Below, piece after piece: positions 1 to 7,634 of a stretch of DNA of 64,000 nt. The stretch is taken from the NCBI RefSeq assembly GCF_014649535.1, contig NZ_BMTF01000001.1, positions 241,872 to 305,871 of the forward strand, in the 5' to 3' direction. The translations under genes were made by a program, and so were the position numbers. The stretch's first letter is position 1, and every line of letters starts with the position of its first letter. The DNA comes from Streptomyces gelaticus (GTDB lineage Bacteria > Actinomycetota > Actinomycetes > Streptomycetales > Streptomycetaceae). Under the pieces are notes generated by a model. The model searched no databases. It had not been told where the DNA came from and saw only the letters and a program-made list of their open reading frames with translations.

Positions 1-455
1 GCGACGCCCTTGTCGGCGTCGACGAAGGCGGCGGCAGCGGCGAGCGGCTCGACGGACGGGTCGCCGAGCAGGCCGTCGGCGAGCGGTTCGAGTCCGGCCT
101 CCCGGGCGATCTGCGCCTTGGTGCGCCGCTTGGGCTTGAACGGCAGATAGATGTCCTCGAGGCGCGCCTTGGTGTCGGCGGCCCGGATCTGCGCCTCCAG
201 AGCGTCGTCCAGCTTGCCCTGCTCGCGTACCGAGTCGAGAATCGCCGTCCGGCGGTCCTCCAGCTCCCGCAGATACCGAAGCCGCTCCTCCAACGTGCGC
301 AGCTGCGCGTCGTCGAGCATCTCGGTCGCTTCCTTGCGGTAGCGCGCGATGAACGGCACGGTCGACCCGCCGTCGAGCAGCTCGACGGCCGCCTTCACCT
401 GCCGTTCGCGTACGCCGAGCTCCTCGGCGATCCTGCCTTCGATGGACGTCGTCAC
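1..455 (-). CDS. tex: Tex family S1 RNA-binding transcription accessory protein, N-terminal part (runs off the left edge)
   Basis: Reading the minus strand from a GTG at 455 gives an open frame to the window edge, so about 151 N-terminal residues are visible. It opens [19 protein letters not shown] and includes [15 protein letters not shown], followed by a helical stretch with the [16 protein letters not shown] motif. This is the typical N-terminal helical region of Tex/YqgF-like proteins, which are usually about 780 residues in Streptomyces with a C-terminal S1 domain. Tex binds nucleic acid and is a cytoplasmic transcription accessory factor. The catalytic-like YqgF and S1 domains lie outside the window. 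No ATG competes with the GTG start. Confidence 0.88.
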   Translation of the reverse strand, partial: MTTSIEGRIAEELGVRERQVKAAVELLDGGSTVPFIARYRKEATEMLDDAQLRTLEERLRYLRELEDRRTAILDSVREQGKLDDALEAQIRAADTKARLEDIYLPFKPKRRTKAQIAREAGLEPLADGLLGDPSVEPLAAAAAFVDADKGV

Positions 456-602
456 GGTTCTACCGACTCGCCTTCTCGTACTGGCTCTACTGGCTGTGCA
501 TGCCGGGGCCGGGCCCCTTCGCCTGCATTCTGCCGGGTGGCCGGGCACCGTGTCGCCCGACCACCCCAGCGGCCCGCCGTCGGGATCGGGCCGGACGGCG
601 GC

Positions 603-1466
603 TCAGTCCTTGCCGATCAGACCGTCCGGGAACGCGCCCGCCGAGGCCGCCGTGAGCAGGAAGCCGCGTGCGAGCTCGGTCAGCCGCTCCACACCCTTCG
701 CGCCCAGGTGCTCGTACGGGGCCGCGTCCATCCGGTCCGTGGCCTCCTCCAGCTCCGCCCGGAGCGCGGTGCCCGCCTGCGTCAACTCGCCCTCGGCGTC
801 CAGGAGTCCGCGCCCGCGCAGCCGTTCGCAGGCGGCGTCCCAGTCCTCGCGGCGCCAGCCGCGGGTGGCGAGCACCCAGCGCGGGGACATCCCCTTGCCG
901 GTCGCCGTGTGGCTGACCAGGGCCTCCAACGGGTCGAGCCCGGCGGTCAGGAGTGCGGCGAGATGGCCGTCGCCGCGGTGTTCGCGCAGCAGCGTGGCGG
1001 CGTGCCAGTACGCCAGATGCGGCTCCTCGGGCATCGGGAGATCGGCATGGGCGGCGTAGAGCGGCCGGGCGTGTCGGGTGCACCCCTCGGCCGCGCGCAG
1101 CGCCAGTTCCGCCGCCTCGGCCAGTTCCGGGGAGACGATGATCTCCTCGCCCAGCAGCCGCCGCAGGGTGGCGTCGGCGGCACGCAGCCGGGCGTCCAGG
1201 ACCGCCTGCGGAGAGGCGACGGACCAGACTGCGGGCAGATGCCGGGCCACCAGGTCGTGGTTGAAGTTGTAGAACGTCGCGGTGACCGCGCCCGGTCCGA
1301 CGGCCCCCAGCGCGGCCGAACGCGCGACGAAATAGGCGGCGTTCGAGTCGTCGATGCCGAGCTCTCCGAGCTCCTTGCCGAGGTCGGGGGAGAAGTAGAC
1401 CGTCGAGTGCAGCGGGTTGATGGCGTGGTGACAGTGGCGTCCGGCGCGAGGCGGCAGAGTACTCAT
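603..1466 (-). CDS. SCO6745 family protein (helical, MarR/HTH-like)
   Basis: A 287-residue soluble protein. It has no signal peptide or membrane segment. Features are a conserved N-terminal segment (HHAINPLHSTVYFSPDLGKE), then mostly alpha-helical sequence with LVSHTATGKGMSPRWVLATR near residue 185, the part that resembles a winged-helix fold. This pattern matches the actinobacterial SCO6745 family, whose function is not known to me. It lies divergently from the AraC-type regulator gene, sharing a gap of about 125 bases that must hold both promoters. The first ATG is used; no strong ribosome binding site decides between this and downstream starts. Confidence 0.7.
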   Translation of the reverse strand: MSTLPPRAGRHCHHAINPLHSTVYFSPDLGKELGELGIDDSNAAYFVARSAALGAVGPGAVTATFYNFNHDLVARHLPAVWSVASPQAVLDARLRAADATLRRLLGEEIIVSPELAEAAELALRAAEGCTRHARPLYAAHADLPMPEEPHLAYWHAATLLREHRGDGHLAALLTAGLDPLEALVSHTATGKGMSPRWVLATRGWRREDWDAACERLRGRGLLDAEGELTQAGTALRAELEEATDRMDAAPYEHLGAKGVERLTELARGFLLTAASAGAFPDGLIGKD

Positions 1467-1590
1467 GACGGCACATTACCGACCGGTTGGTACGCGCGGT
1501 AACCCCGGACGGGGCCGGAACCACGACAACCCTGCCATGGCAGAAAAGGTGGGTTCTTCGTCATTGCGGCCATATGCGGGGGCCGCCAGG

Positions 1591-2592
1591 ATGACAGCCA
1601 TGACGCAGCGATCCGTACTCGTCGTCCTCTACGACGGCGTCCAGAGCCTCGATGTCACCGGGCCGGTGGAGGTCTTCGCCGGGGCCTCCCGCCTCCCCGG
1701 GGCCGGATACGGACTGCGCACCGCCTCGCTCGACGGCGCCCCCGTCCGCACCTGCAGCGGTCTCGTCCTCGTCCCGGACGGTGCCCTGGCCGACGCCGAG
1801 CCGCCCCACACCCTGCTCGTCCCGGGCGGTGAGGGCACCCGCGCCCCGGACCCGGCTCTCGTCGACTGGCTGCGGGACCATGCCCCGCAGGCCGAGCGGC
1901 TCGTCTCCGTCTGCACGGGCGCGCTGCTGCTCGCCGGGGCCGGACTGCTGGACGGGCACCGGGTGACCACGCACTGGACGGTCTGCGACCACCTCGCCCG
2001 CAACCATCCGGCCGTCGAGGTCGACCCGGACCCGATCTTCGTGCGCGACGGCCGGCTGGTCACCTCCGCCGGGGTCACCGCCGGAATCGATCTGGCCCTC
2101 GCACTCGTCGAGGAGGACCACGGCAGGGACATCGCGCTCAGCATCGCCCGGCATCTCGTGGTCTTTCTGCGCAGACCCGGCAACCAGGCCCAGTTCAGCG
2201 CCCAGCTCACCGCCCAGACCGCCCGGCGCGAACCGCTGCGCGCTGTCCAGCACTGGATCACCGAGAACCCCGGCGAGGACCTCTGCGTGGAGGCACTCGC
2301 CGCGCGGGCCCGGCTTTCGCCCCGCCATTTCGCGCGCGTCTTCCGGGCCGAGACGGGCCTCACGCCGGGCCGCTACGTCGACCGCGTACGCCTCGAACAG
2401 GCCCGCAGACTGCTGGAGGACACCACCGACGGTGTCTCCGGCGTCTCCCGCGCCTGCGGTTACGGCACCCCGGAGGCCATGCGCCGCGCGTTCGTCAAGG
2501 CACTGGGCACCACCCCCGCCGAATACCGCCGGCGCTTTCGTACCCGGCCCGCCGCCGAACCCGGCCCGCCACCGGGTCGACCGACCACCTGA
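1591..2592 (+). CDS. GlxA-family transcriptional regulator (DJ-1/PfpI domain plus AraC HTH)
   Basis: The open frame extends upstream to 1465, but the conserved family start SVLVVLYDGVQSLDVTGPVE begins just after the ATGs at 1591 and 1600, so the long 5' extension is rejected. Residues about 1-190 form a class I glutamine amidotransferase-like (DJ-1/PfpI) domain with the nucleophile-elbow region SVCTGALLLAGAGLLDG and the THWTVCDHL motif. Residues about 220-320 form the AraC-type double helix-turn-helix (LSPRHFARVFRAETGLTPGR). Such proteins are cytoplasmic regulators with a small-molecule-sensing N-terminal fold. A stand-alone PfpI gene follows, suggesting it may be a target or partner. Confidence 0.85.
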   Translation: MTAMTQRSVLVVLYDGVQSLDVTGPVEVFAGASRLPGAGYGLRTASLDGAPVRTCSGLVLVPDGALADAEPPHTLLVPGGEGTRAPDPALVDWLRDHAPQAERLVSVCTGALLLAGAGLLDGHRVTTHWTVCDHLARNHPAVEVDPDPIFVRDGRLVTSAGVTAGIDLALALVEEDHGRDIALSIARHLVVFLRRPGNQAQFSAQLTAQTARREPLRAVQHWITENPGEDLCVEALAARARLSPRHFARVFRAETGLTPGRYVDRVRLEQARRLLEDTTDGVSGVSRACGYGTPEAMRRAFVKALGTTPAEYRRRFRTRPAAEPGPPPGRPTT

Positions 2593-2654
2593 CCGACCGG
2601 CCGACTGACCACCTGACCGCCGGGCCGACCGACCACCTGACCGCCGCACCGCTC
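2583..2654. repeat. Three tandem 24-bp repeats between the GlxA-type and PfpI genes
   Basis: Three head-to-tail units of 24 bp start at 2583, 2607 and 2631. Each begins gaccacctgaccg and then diverges slightly. The first unit overlaps the last codons and TGA stop (2590-2592) of the regulator gene. The array sits directly upstream of the PfpI gene (ATG at 2681) and may act on its expression or may be replication slippage; the sequence alone does not say which. Confidence 0.8.
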
Positions 2655-2680
2655 GACCGCCCGACCGAGAAAGGGAACAC

Positions 2681-3316
2681 ATGCAGATCGCCATCGTCCT
2701 CTTCGACCGCTTCACCGCACTCGACGCGGTGGGCCCCCACGAAATGCTCGCCCGCACTCCCGGCGCCGACACCGTGTTCGTCGCCGAACGGACCGGCCCG
2801 GTGCGCAGTGACACCGGCACCCTCGCGCTCGTCGCGGACCAGACCTTCGCCGAGGTACCGGCACCGGACGTGGTGGTCGTGCCCGGTGGGCCCGGCCAGC
2901 GCGAACAGATGGAGAACGAGGCGCTGCTCGGCTGGCTGCGCACCGCCGATTCCACCAGCACCTGGACCACCTCCGTCTGCACCGGCTCGCTGCTGCTCGC
3001 CGCGGCCGGACTGCTGTCGGGCCGACGCGCCACCTCGCACTGGCTCCTGCTGGACACGCTGAAGGAACTCGGCGCCGAGCCGACCGGCGAGCGCGTCGTC
3101 GTCGACGGCAAGTACGTCACCGCGGCGGGCGTCTCGTCCGGCATCGACATGGGGCTCACCCTGGCGGGCCGGATCGCGGGCGACGAACACGCCCTGGCCG
3201 TACAGCTGCTGACCGAGTACGACCCGCAGCCGCCCTACGACGCGGGTTCGCCGGAGAAGGCACCGGCGGCCATGGTCGAGAGCTTCCGCGCCCAGCGCCA
3301 CTACCTCCTCCGGTAG
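2681..3316 (+). CDS. DJ-1/PfpI family protein
   Basis: A 211-residue cytoplasmic protein consisting of one DJ-1/PfpI domain. It starts IAIVLFDRFTALDAVGPHEM, has the nucleophile elbow TTSVCTGSLLLAAAGLL near residue 105 with the reactive Cys, and the partner motif ATSHWLLLDTLKELGAEP. The family includes isonitrile hydratases, chaperone-like proteins and amidases, so the reaction is not defined by sequence. The ribosome binding site is AGAAAGGGAA, 5-6 bases before the ATG. The gene follows the GlxA-type regulator on the same strand, and the two share the same fold, suggesting an ancestral duplication. It converges with the enoyl-CoA hydratase gene, 11 bases away. Confidence 0.83.
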   Translation: MQIAIVLFDRFTALDAVGPHEMLARTPGADTVFVAERTGPVRSDTGTLALVADQTFAEVPAPDVVVVPGGPGQREQMENEALLGWLRTADSTSTWTTSVCTGSLLLAAAGLLSGRRATSHWLLLDTLKELGAEPTGERVVVDGKYVTAAGVSSGIDMGLTLAGRIAGDEHALAVQLLTEYDPQPPYDAGSPEKAPAAMVESFRAQRHYLLR

Positions 3317-3327
3317 GGCGCGCTCCG

Positions 3328-4080
3328 TCAGGCGGTCCAGGTGAAGTGCGGCGCGCGCCGCTCCAGGAAGGCGGCGACCCCCTCGGCGGTGTCGCCGCTG
3401 CGGCGCGCCTGCTCCGCCCAGTACGCGTCCCGGTCCTCGCGCCCGGCGGCGAACTCCTTCGCCGCCGCCTGCGTCAGCTGCGAACGGGCCGTCAGGGTCA
3501 TCGCGTACGCCTCGACCCGCTTGTCCAGCTCACCGGCCGGCAGCACCTCGTCCACCAGACCGGTGCGCAGCGCCCGCGCGGTGTCGATCAGCTCGCCGGA
3601 GAACAGCAGGTGCTTCGCGGTGGCCGGGCCGGTCAGCGCCACCAGCCGCCGGGTCGACGACGCCGCGTACACGACGCCGAGCTTGGCCGGCGTGACGCCG
3701 AAGGAGGCGCCCTCCTCCGCGAACCGCAGATCACAGGCGACCGCCAGCTGGCTGCCGCCGCCCACGCAGTAGCCCCGGACCGCCGCGAGCGTCGGCCTGG
3801 GGAACGCGGCCAGCGCCTCCTCGGCCGCCACGGCGAGCGACTGCGGATCGTCCGCCGCCTCCCGCAGCGAGGAGATGTCCGCTCCGGCGCAGAAGGTGTC
3901 CCCGGCACCCGTCAGCACCAGCACCCGGACCGCGGGATCGGCCGCCAGCCGCTCCAGCAGACCGGGCAGTGCGCTCCACATCGCGGTCGTCATCGCATTG
4001 CGTTTGGCGGGGTTGCTGATGACGACGGTGGCGACGCCGTCCGCGACGGTGTGCTCCAGTCCGGGTTCCGTACGGTCCAT
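3328..4080 (-). CDS. Enoyl-CoA hydratase/isomerase family protein
   Basis: The frame is open further upstream, but the crotonase fold begins at EHTVADGVATVVISNPAKRN, so the ATG at 4080 is chosen, giving 250 residues. The oxyanion-hole motifs are visible: GAGDTFCAGADISSL near residue 60 and VRGYCVGGGSQLAVACDLR near residue 105. The second Glu typical of hydratases is not obvious, so hydration is less certain than membership in the crotonase superfamily. It probably acts on an acyl-CoA in fatty acid or amino acid breakdown. The gene stands alone and is transcribed divergently from the HdeD-type gene. Confidence 0.85.
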   Translation of the reverse strand: MDRTEPGLEHTVADGVATVVISNPAKRNAMTTAMWSALPGLLERLAADPAVRVLVLTGAGDTFCAGADISSLREAADDPQSLAVAAEEALAAFPRPTLAAVRGYCVGGGSQLAVACDLRFAEEGASFGVTPAKLGVVYAASSTRRLVALTGPATAKHLLFSGELIDTARALRTGLVDEVLPAGELDKRVEAYAMTLTARSQLTQAAAKEFAAGREDRDAYWAEQARRSGDTAEGVAAFLERRAPHFTWTA

Positions 4081-4160
4081 GCGCCGGATGCTATCCGTAC
4101 GGTTCGAACCTATGATCAAGAAGGGGTCGCCGATCCGGTACGTACCCCGAGGAGCTTCCC

Positions 4161-4784
4161 GTGGCAGATCCCGCAACCGAGGGCAGGCGGCTGAGCCGCA
4201 GTTTCGGCTGGCTCACCGTGCTGGGCGCCCTTCTCGTCGTGGCCGGCCTCGTCGGTCTCGTCTACACCGGCGTCGCGACGCTGACCTCGATGATCCTGTT
4301 CGGCTGGCTGCTGCTGATCGGCGGGATCGTCGGACTGCTGCACGCCATCGATTCCCGTGGCAGCGAGTACTTCTGGCTGGGTGTCGTGGTGGCCGCGCTG
4401 AACATCGCCGCCGGAATCGTCGTCATCCGCCACCCGCACGGCACGGCGGAGGCGCTGACCATGTTCGCCGCCCTGCTCTTCTTGACCGGCGGGGTGTTCC
4501 GCCTGGTGGGCAGCGTCGTGGTGCGCGGCCCACAGTTCGGCTGGACGCTGCTGCAGGGCGCATTCGGTCTGCTGCTGGGACTGCTGGTGCTCTTCGACTG
4601 GCCGCACAGCAGCCTCTACGTACTGGGTCTCTTCTTCTCGCTGGCGCTGCTCTTCGACGGGCTCGGCCTGATCGCGATGGGCGTGGGCGGACGCCGTATC
4701 GTCTCGATGGTCTCGGAACAGAGTGTGACCGGAGAGATTCCCGACTCACCCCGGCGAAACGAGCAGAAGCGGTCCAATGACTGA
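4161..4784 (+). CDS. HdeD-like (DUF308) membrane protein
   Basis: A 207-residue integral membrane protein. Six hydrophobic segments can be traced, for example LTVLGALLVVAGLVGLVYTG, FGWLLLIGGIVGLLHAI, FWLGVVVAALNIAAGIVVI and FSLALLFDGLGLIAMGVG. The repeated pattern of paired helices is typical of the HdeD/DUF308 family, linked in enterobacteria to acid resistance; the role in actinomycetes is unknown. The GTG start is preceded by GGAG with good spacing. The C-terminal tail is charged and probably cytoplasmic (ending NEQKRSND). Confidence 0.8.
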   Translation: MADPATEGRRLSRSFGWLTVLGALLVVAGLVGLVYTGVATLTSMILFGWLLLIGGIVGLLHAIDSRGSEYFWLGVVVAALNIAAGIVVIRHPHGTAEALTMFAALLFLTGGVFRLVGSVVVRGPQFGWTLLQGAFGLLLGLLVLFDWPHSSLYVLGLFFSLALLFDGLGLIAMGVGGRRIVSMVSEQSVTGEIPDSPRRNEQKRSND

Positions 4785-4919
4785 GTCATTCGCGTCCTGA
4801 CCGATCAGAACATGTCGATAGAGGTCGATTTCTTTTCAGTGACCCGGCCCGGACCGACTACGCCCCGCACTCTGTACTCGACGTGCAGTCACCATCGAGT
4901 GGAGAGCGGGTACCGGACT

Positions 4920-5375
4920 ATGGAGAGCCGCGGCAGTGTCCCCGCCCGGCCCGTGTCGTACGAGGGAGTCTGGCGGTTCACCGCCCCGGCCGTGGACGTC
5001 TCCGTACCGCAGGCCCGGCACGCGGTGCGCGACCTGCTCCAGCGCCAGGGCGTGCCGCTGGACGACGACCTCGCCGACGGGCTGCTGCTCATCGTCTCCG
5101 AGCTGGTCACCAACGCGGTGAAGCATGCCGCGCTGCTCTCGCCGGAGCTCGCCGTCGAGGTGGCCGTCGGCGAGGAGTGGGTCAGGGTGTCCGTCGAGGA
5201 CAACCATCCCTACCGTCCGAGCGCCCTGGAGACGGACTACGCGCAGACCGGCGGGCGCGGTCTGCTGCTGGTCCGGGAGATCACCCGGGAAGCGGGCGGA
5301 GCCTGCGATGTGGAGCACACCGCAGGCGGCGGAAAGATCATCTGGGTGGCGCTGCCACTGAGCCCGCGGCCCTGA
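4920..5375 (+). CDS. ATP-binding protein of the RsbW/anti-sigma type (HATPase_c)
   Basis: A GHKL-fold ATPase of 151 residues when begun at the ATG at 4920. An upstream ATG at 4812 would add a low-complexity extension without family similarity. The N-box is ELVTNAVKHA (about residues 60-70), the G1 box is represented by VSVEDNHPY and the G2 region by TGGRGLLLVREI. This is the standard architecture of the many small Streptomyces serine-kinase-type anti-sigma or regulatory ATPases. The partner sigma factor or anti-anti-sigma factor is not adjacent, so the target is unknown. The gene converges with idi. Confidence 0.82.
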   Translation: MESRGSVPARPVSYEGVWRFTAPAVDVSVPQARHAVRDLLQRQGVPLDDDLADGLLLIVSELVTNAVKHAALLSPELAVEVAVGEEWVRVSVEDNHPYRPSALETDYAQTGGRGLLLVREITREAGGACDVEHTAGGGKIIWVALPLSPRP

Positions 5376-5414
5376 GCACCGGCGCTCGTCGGCGCACACG
5401 GTGCCGTCCGCCCG

Positions 5415-6014
5415 TCACCAGCCGGCGGACGGCCCCGTCAGCTCCCTGATAGCCGGGCGCGCCGCGTCCAGCACCGTCATGAACCAGGCCGAGAACGGCG
5501 ACCGCGCATGCCGCTCGGCCAGTTCCTCGGCCGTCACGAACGCGGTCTCGCCGACCTCCTCCGGATCCGGGGCCGGCCGCTCCTGTGCCATCCCCACGAA
5601 GAGATGGTTGAACTCCTGCTCCACCAGACCGGAGGCCGGGTCGGGGTGGTTGTAACGGACCGTGCCCGCCTCGGCCAGCAGGGAGGGCGAGATCCCCAGC
5701 TCCTCGTGGGTGCGCCTCGCGGCGGCGGCGAAGGGCGCCTCGCCGGGGTACGGGTGGCCGCAGCAGGTGTTCGACCAGACACCGGGGGAGTGGTACTTGC
5801 CGAGCGCACGGCGCTGGAGCAGCAGCCTGCCCTGCTCGTCGAAGAGGAAGACCGAGAAGGCCCGGTGCAGTCGGCCGGGCGGCTGATGGGCGGCGAGCTT
5901 CTCCGCCGTACCGATGGTGGTGCCGTCCTCATCGACCAGTTCGAGCATGATCACTTCTGCTGTGCCGTTCGACGAGCTGTGCGCCGCGGTGGCTGGTGTG
6001 GTCGGCATACCCAT
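5415..6014 (-). CDS. idi: Isopentenyl-diphosphate delta-isomerase, type I
   Basis: A 199-residue Nudix-fold enzyme that interconverts IPP and DMAPP, the C5 units for all isoprenoids including the hopanoids encoded downstream. The type I signatures are visible: HRAFSVFLFDEQGRLLLQRR, the catalytic-Cys region WSNTCCGHPYPGE, and RTHEELGISP, which corresponds to the Nudix box. The cofactors are Mg2+/Mn2+ and the enzyme is cytoplasmic. The N-terminal first 20 residues are variable; starts at 6014 or at the ATG two codons later are equally plausible. It lies about 10 kb from the hopanoid operon. Confidence 0.93.
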   Translation of the reverse strand: MGMPTTPATAAHSSSNGTAEVIMLELVDEDGTTIGTAEKLAAHQPPGRLHRAFSVFLFDEQGRLLLQRRALGKYHSPGVWSNTCCGHPYPGEAPFAAAARRTHEELGISPSLLAEAGTVRYNHPDPASGLVEQEFNHLFVGMAQERPAPDPEEVGETAFVTAEELAERHARSPFSAWFMTVLDAARPAIRELTGPSAGW

Positions 6015-6109
6015 CCTTCGCTATGGTCCCGGCCCGGTGCGCCGGTCCCGTCGATTCCGGTCAAGTCTGCCGTACAAAAGCCGCTTGTCCGCACCTCGGG
6101 GTCTGGCAT

Positions 6110-6149
6110 GTCCGGTCCCGACGCACGGCGGCGTGCGTCGGGACCGGAC
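6110..6149 (-). terminator. Stem-loop terminator after the methyltransferase-acetyltransferase gene
   Basis: An 18-bp perfect inverted repeat (6110-6127 and 6132-6149) with a 4-base loop gcgg lies immediately downstream of the minus-strand stop codon at 6156-6158. There is no T tract, which is common for Streptomyces terminators. It also separates this gene from idi. Confidence 0.8.
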
Positions 6150-6155
6150 GGCGCG

Positions 6156-7424
6156 TCAGACGCCGAAGGCGGCCGGGTAGCGGATCGTGCCCCGCGGAAC
6201 CGGCACGGATTCGTCCAGCACCAGCGCCATCATGGCCTCGTCCGGGACGTCGAAGCCCGGCCGGATCCCGTACCGCGACGCCGGTACGAAACCGAACCTC
6301 GGGTAGTAATCGGGATGGCCGAGCACCAGGACGAGTGACTCGCCGCGCAGCCTTGCCGCGTCGAGCACCGCCCGCACCACGGCCTGCCCCGCACCCCGGC
6401 GCTGGTGTTCCGGGGCCGTCGCCACCGGGGCCAGCGCGAGTGCCGGAACGTCCCCGACCCGGCACCGGGTCAGCAGGGCGTACGCCGCGACGTCCCCGTC
6501 CGGGCCGTCCGTCGCGACCCGGGAGAGGCCGGGCAGCCAGGCCGCCGGGTCGGCGCGCAGCGCATCGACGAGAGCGGCCTCGTCCGGCGTCGGGAACGCG
6601 GCGGCGTTGACCGCGTGGACGGCCGCCGTGTCCGCCGCCGTCTCCGGCCGGGTCCTCCAGCGGGGGCCGGCGGGGCGCAGCACGTAGCAGGCGTAGCCGT
6701 ACTCCGTGCCGTGGTCGCGCCGCATGGCCAGCTCCTCGCGGGTCGCCGCGAGCGCCCACGCCATGCCGGGAGCCGACGCGTCGGCGGCCTCGACCCGCTC
6801 GGCGAGCGGGGTGTAGTACTCGTCCCAGTCGCTGTCGGGCTGCACCAGCGCCCCGAGGACGTGGTATCCGGCCGCGACGGCGGCCGCGGTGTTGCCCGCC
6901 ACGGGGCGCATCGACGTCTGCTGCTCCCAGAAGGCGCGCGCCTCGGCCGTCGGTGTGTCCGTCGTCCAGACGCACTCGCTGACGACCAGGGAGCCACCCG
7001 GGGCGAGCAGTCGCTTCCAGTCGCGCAGTGCGGTGTCGAAACCGATGATGTACGCCGACCCCTCGGCCCAGACGAGGTCGAACGACCCGTCGGGGAAGTC
7101 GGGGCCGGACAGCTCCGCCATGTCGGCCCGGACCGTACGGACGCGGTCGCCGAGCCCGCGGGCGTCGGCCGCCTCCCGCAGTTCGTCGAGGAACGGCTGG
7201 TGGAGGTCGACGGCGGTCACCTCGGCGCCGGACTCGGCGGCGAGGAGCAGCGCGGCCCGGCCGGGACCGCAGCCCAGATCCAGGACGCGCGGACGGTGCG
7301 GCAACGGGCCGACGAGCGCCAGCAGCCGTCGGGCGGTGGCATCGGAGCCGGGGCTCTGCCGGGGCAGGCCGTGGTGCAGGGAGAAGAACGCCTCGGTACG
7401 GAAGGCGTGGTCGTTGTCGGTCAA
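6156..7424 (-). CDS. Fusion of SAM-dependent methyltransferase and GNAT N-acetyltransferase
   Basis: A 422-residue two-domain protein. Residues about 1-250 are a class I SAM methyltransferase: motif I VLDLGCGPGRAALLLA, the acidic end of strand 2 at TAVDLHQPF, and post-motif DLVWAEGSAYIIGF. Residues about 255-400 are a GNAT acetyltransferase: the acetyl-CoA loop VAPEHQRRGAGQAVV-like segment (VATAPEHQRRGAGQAVV) followed by LVLGHPDYYPRFGFVPAS. Each domain is known alone; a single chain would couple methylation and acetylation of one or two substrates, which are not identifiable. The start is a TTG preceded by AAGGG. A 22-codon ORF and a hairpin lie upstream in the leader. Confidence 0.75.
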   Translation of the reverse strand: MTDNDHAFRTEAFFSLHHGLPRQSPGSDATARRLLALVGPLPHRPRVLDLGCGPGRAALLLAAESGAEVTAVDLHQPFLDELREAADARGLGDRVRTVRADMAELSGPDFPDGSFDLVWAEGSAYIIGFDTALRDWKRLLAPGGSLVVSECVWTTDTPTAEARAFWEQQTSMRPVAGNTAAAVAAGYHVLGALVQPDSDWDEYYTPLAERVEAADASAPGMAWALAATREELAMRRDHGTEYGYACYVLRPAGPRWRTRPETAADTAAVHAVNAAAFPTPDEAALVDALRADPAAWLPGLSRVATDGPDGDVAAYALLTRCRVGDVPALALAPVATAPEHQRRGAGQAVVRAVLDAARLRGESLVLVLGHPDYYPRFGFVPASRYGIRPGFDVPDEAMMALVLDESVPVPRGTIRYPAAFGV

Positions 7425-7464
7425 CGTGGGAACCCTTGGTGTACGAGGGGCTCCGGCCGGCGTG

Positions 7465-7483
7465 CCGACCCGTTGCGAGTCGG
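7465..7483 (-). promoter_or_regulatory. Leader hairpin between the 22-aa ORF and the fusion gene
   Basis: An 8-bp stem (one G-T pair) with a 3-base loop lies between the stop codon of the leader ORF and the TTG start of the methyltransferase-acetyltransferase gene. Position and strength fit an attenuator controlled by translation of the leader, but no alternative pairing was proved. Confidence 0.4.
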
Positions 7484-7487
7484 GGCG

Positions 7488-7556
7488 CTAGCCGAGAGCC
7501 CGGGAGATGAGGGAGGTCCGGATGCTGCGCCGGGCAGGCGCCTTCGCGACGGTCAT
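7488..7556 (-). CDS. Possible 22-aa leader peptide upstream of the fusion gene
   Basis: The ORF reads MTVAKAPARRSIRTSLISRA plus LG and stop. It has a Shine-Dalgarno-like GAGGAGCTGAGG just before its ATG, better than that of the main gene. Its stop lies 63 bases upstream of the TTG start of the methyltransferase-acetyltransferase gene and is followed by a hairpin. Short ORF plus hairpin ahead of a resistance-type enzyme is the layout of ribosome-mediated attenuators described for antibiotic-induced Streptomyces genes. This is inference; the peptide has no known family. Confidence 0.4.
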   Translation of the reverse strand: MTVAKAPARRSIRTSLISRALG

Positions 7557-7634
7557 CAACCTCAGCTCCTCTTTCGCACATGGGGAGGCCGAACGCCTCC
7601 GCGGGTACCCTACACGGCCCCGCCGGACGGGATC

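Noticed and set aside
1465-1590. The longer start for the GlxA-type regulator
   Set aside because: The 42 extra residues lack family similarity and overlap the probable divergent promoter region of the SCO6745-type gene.
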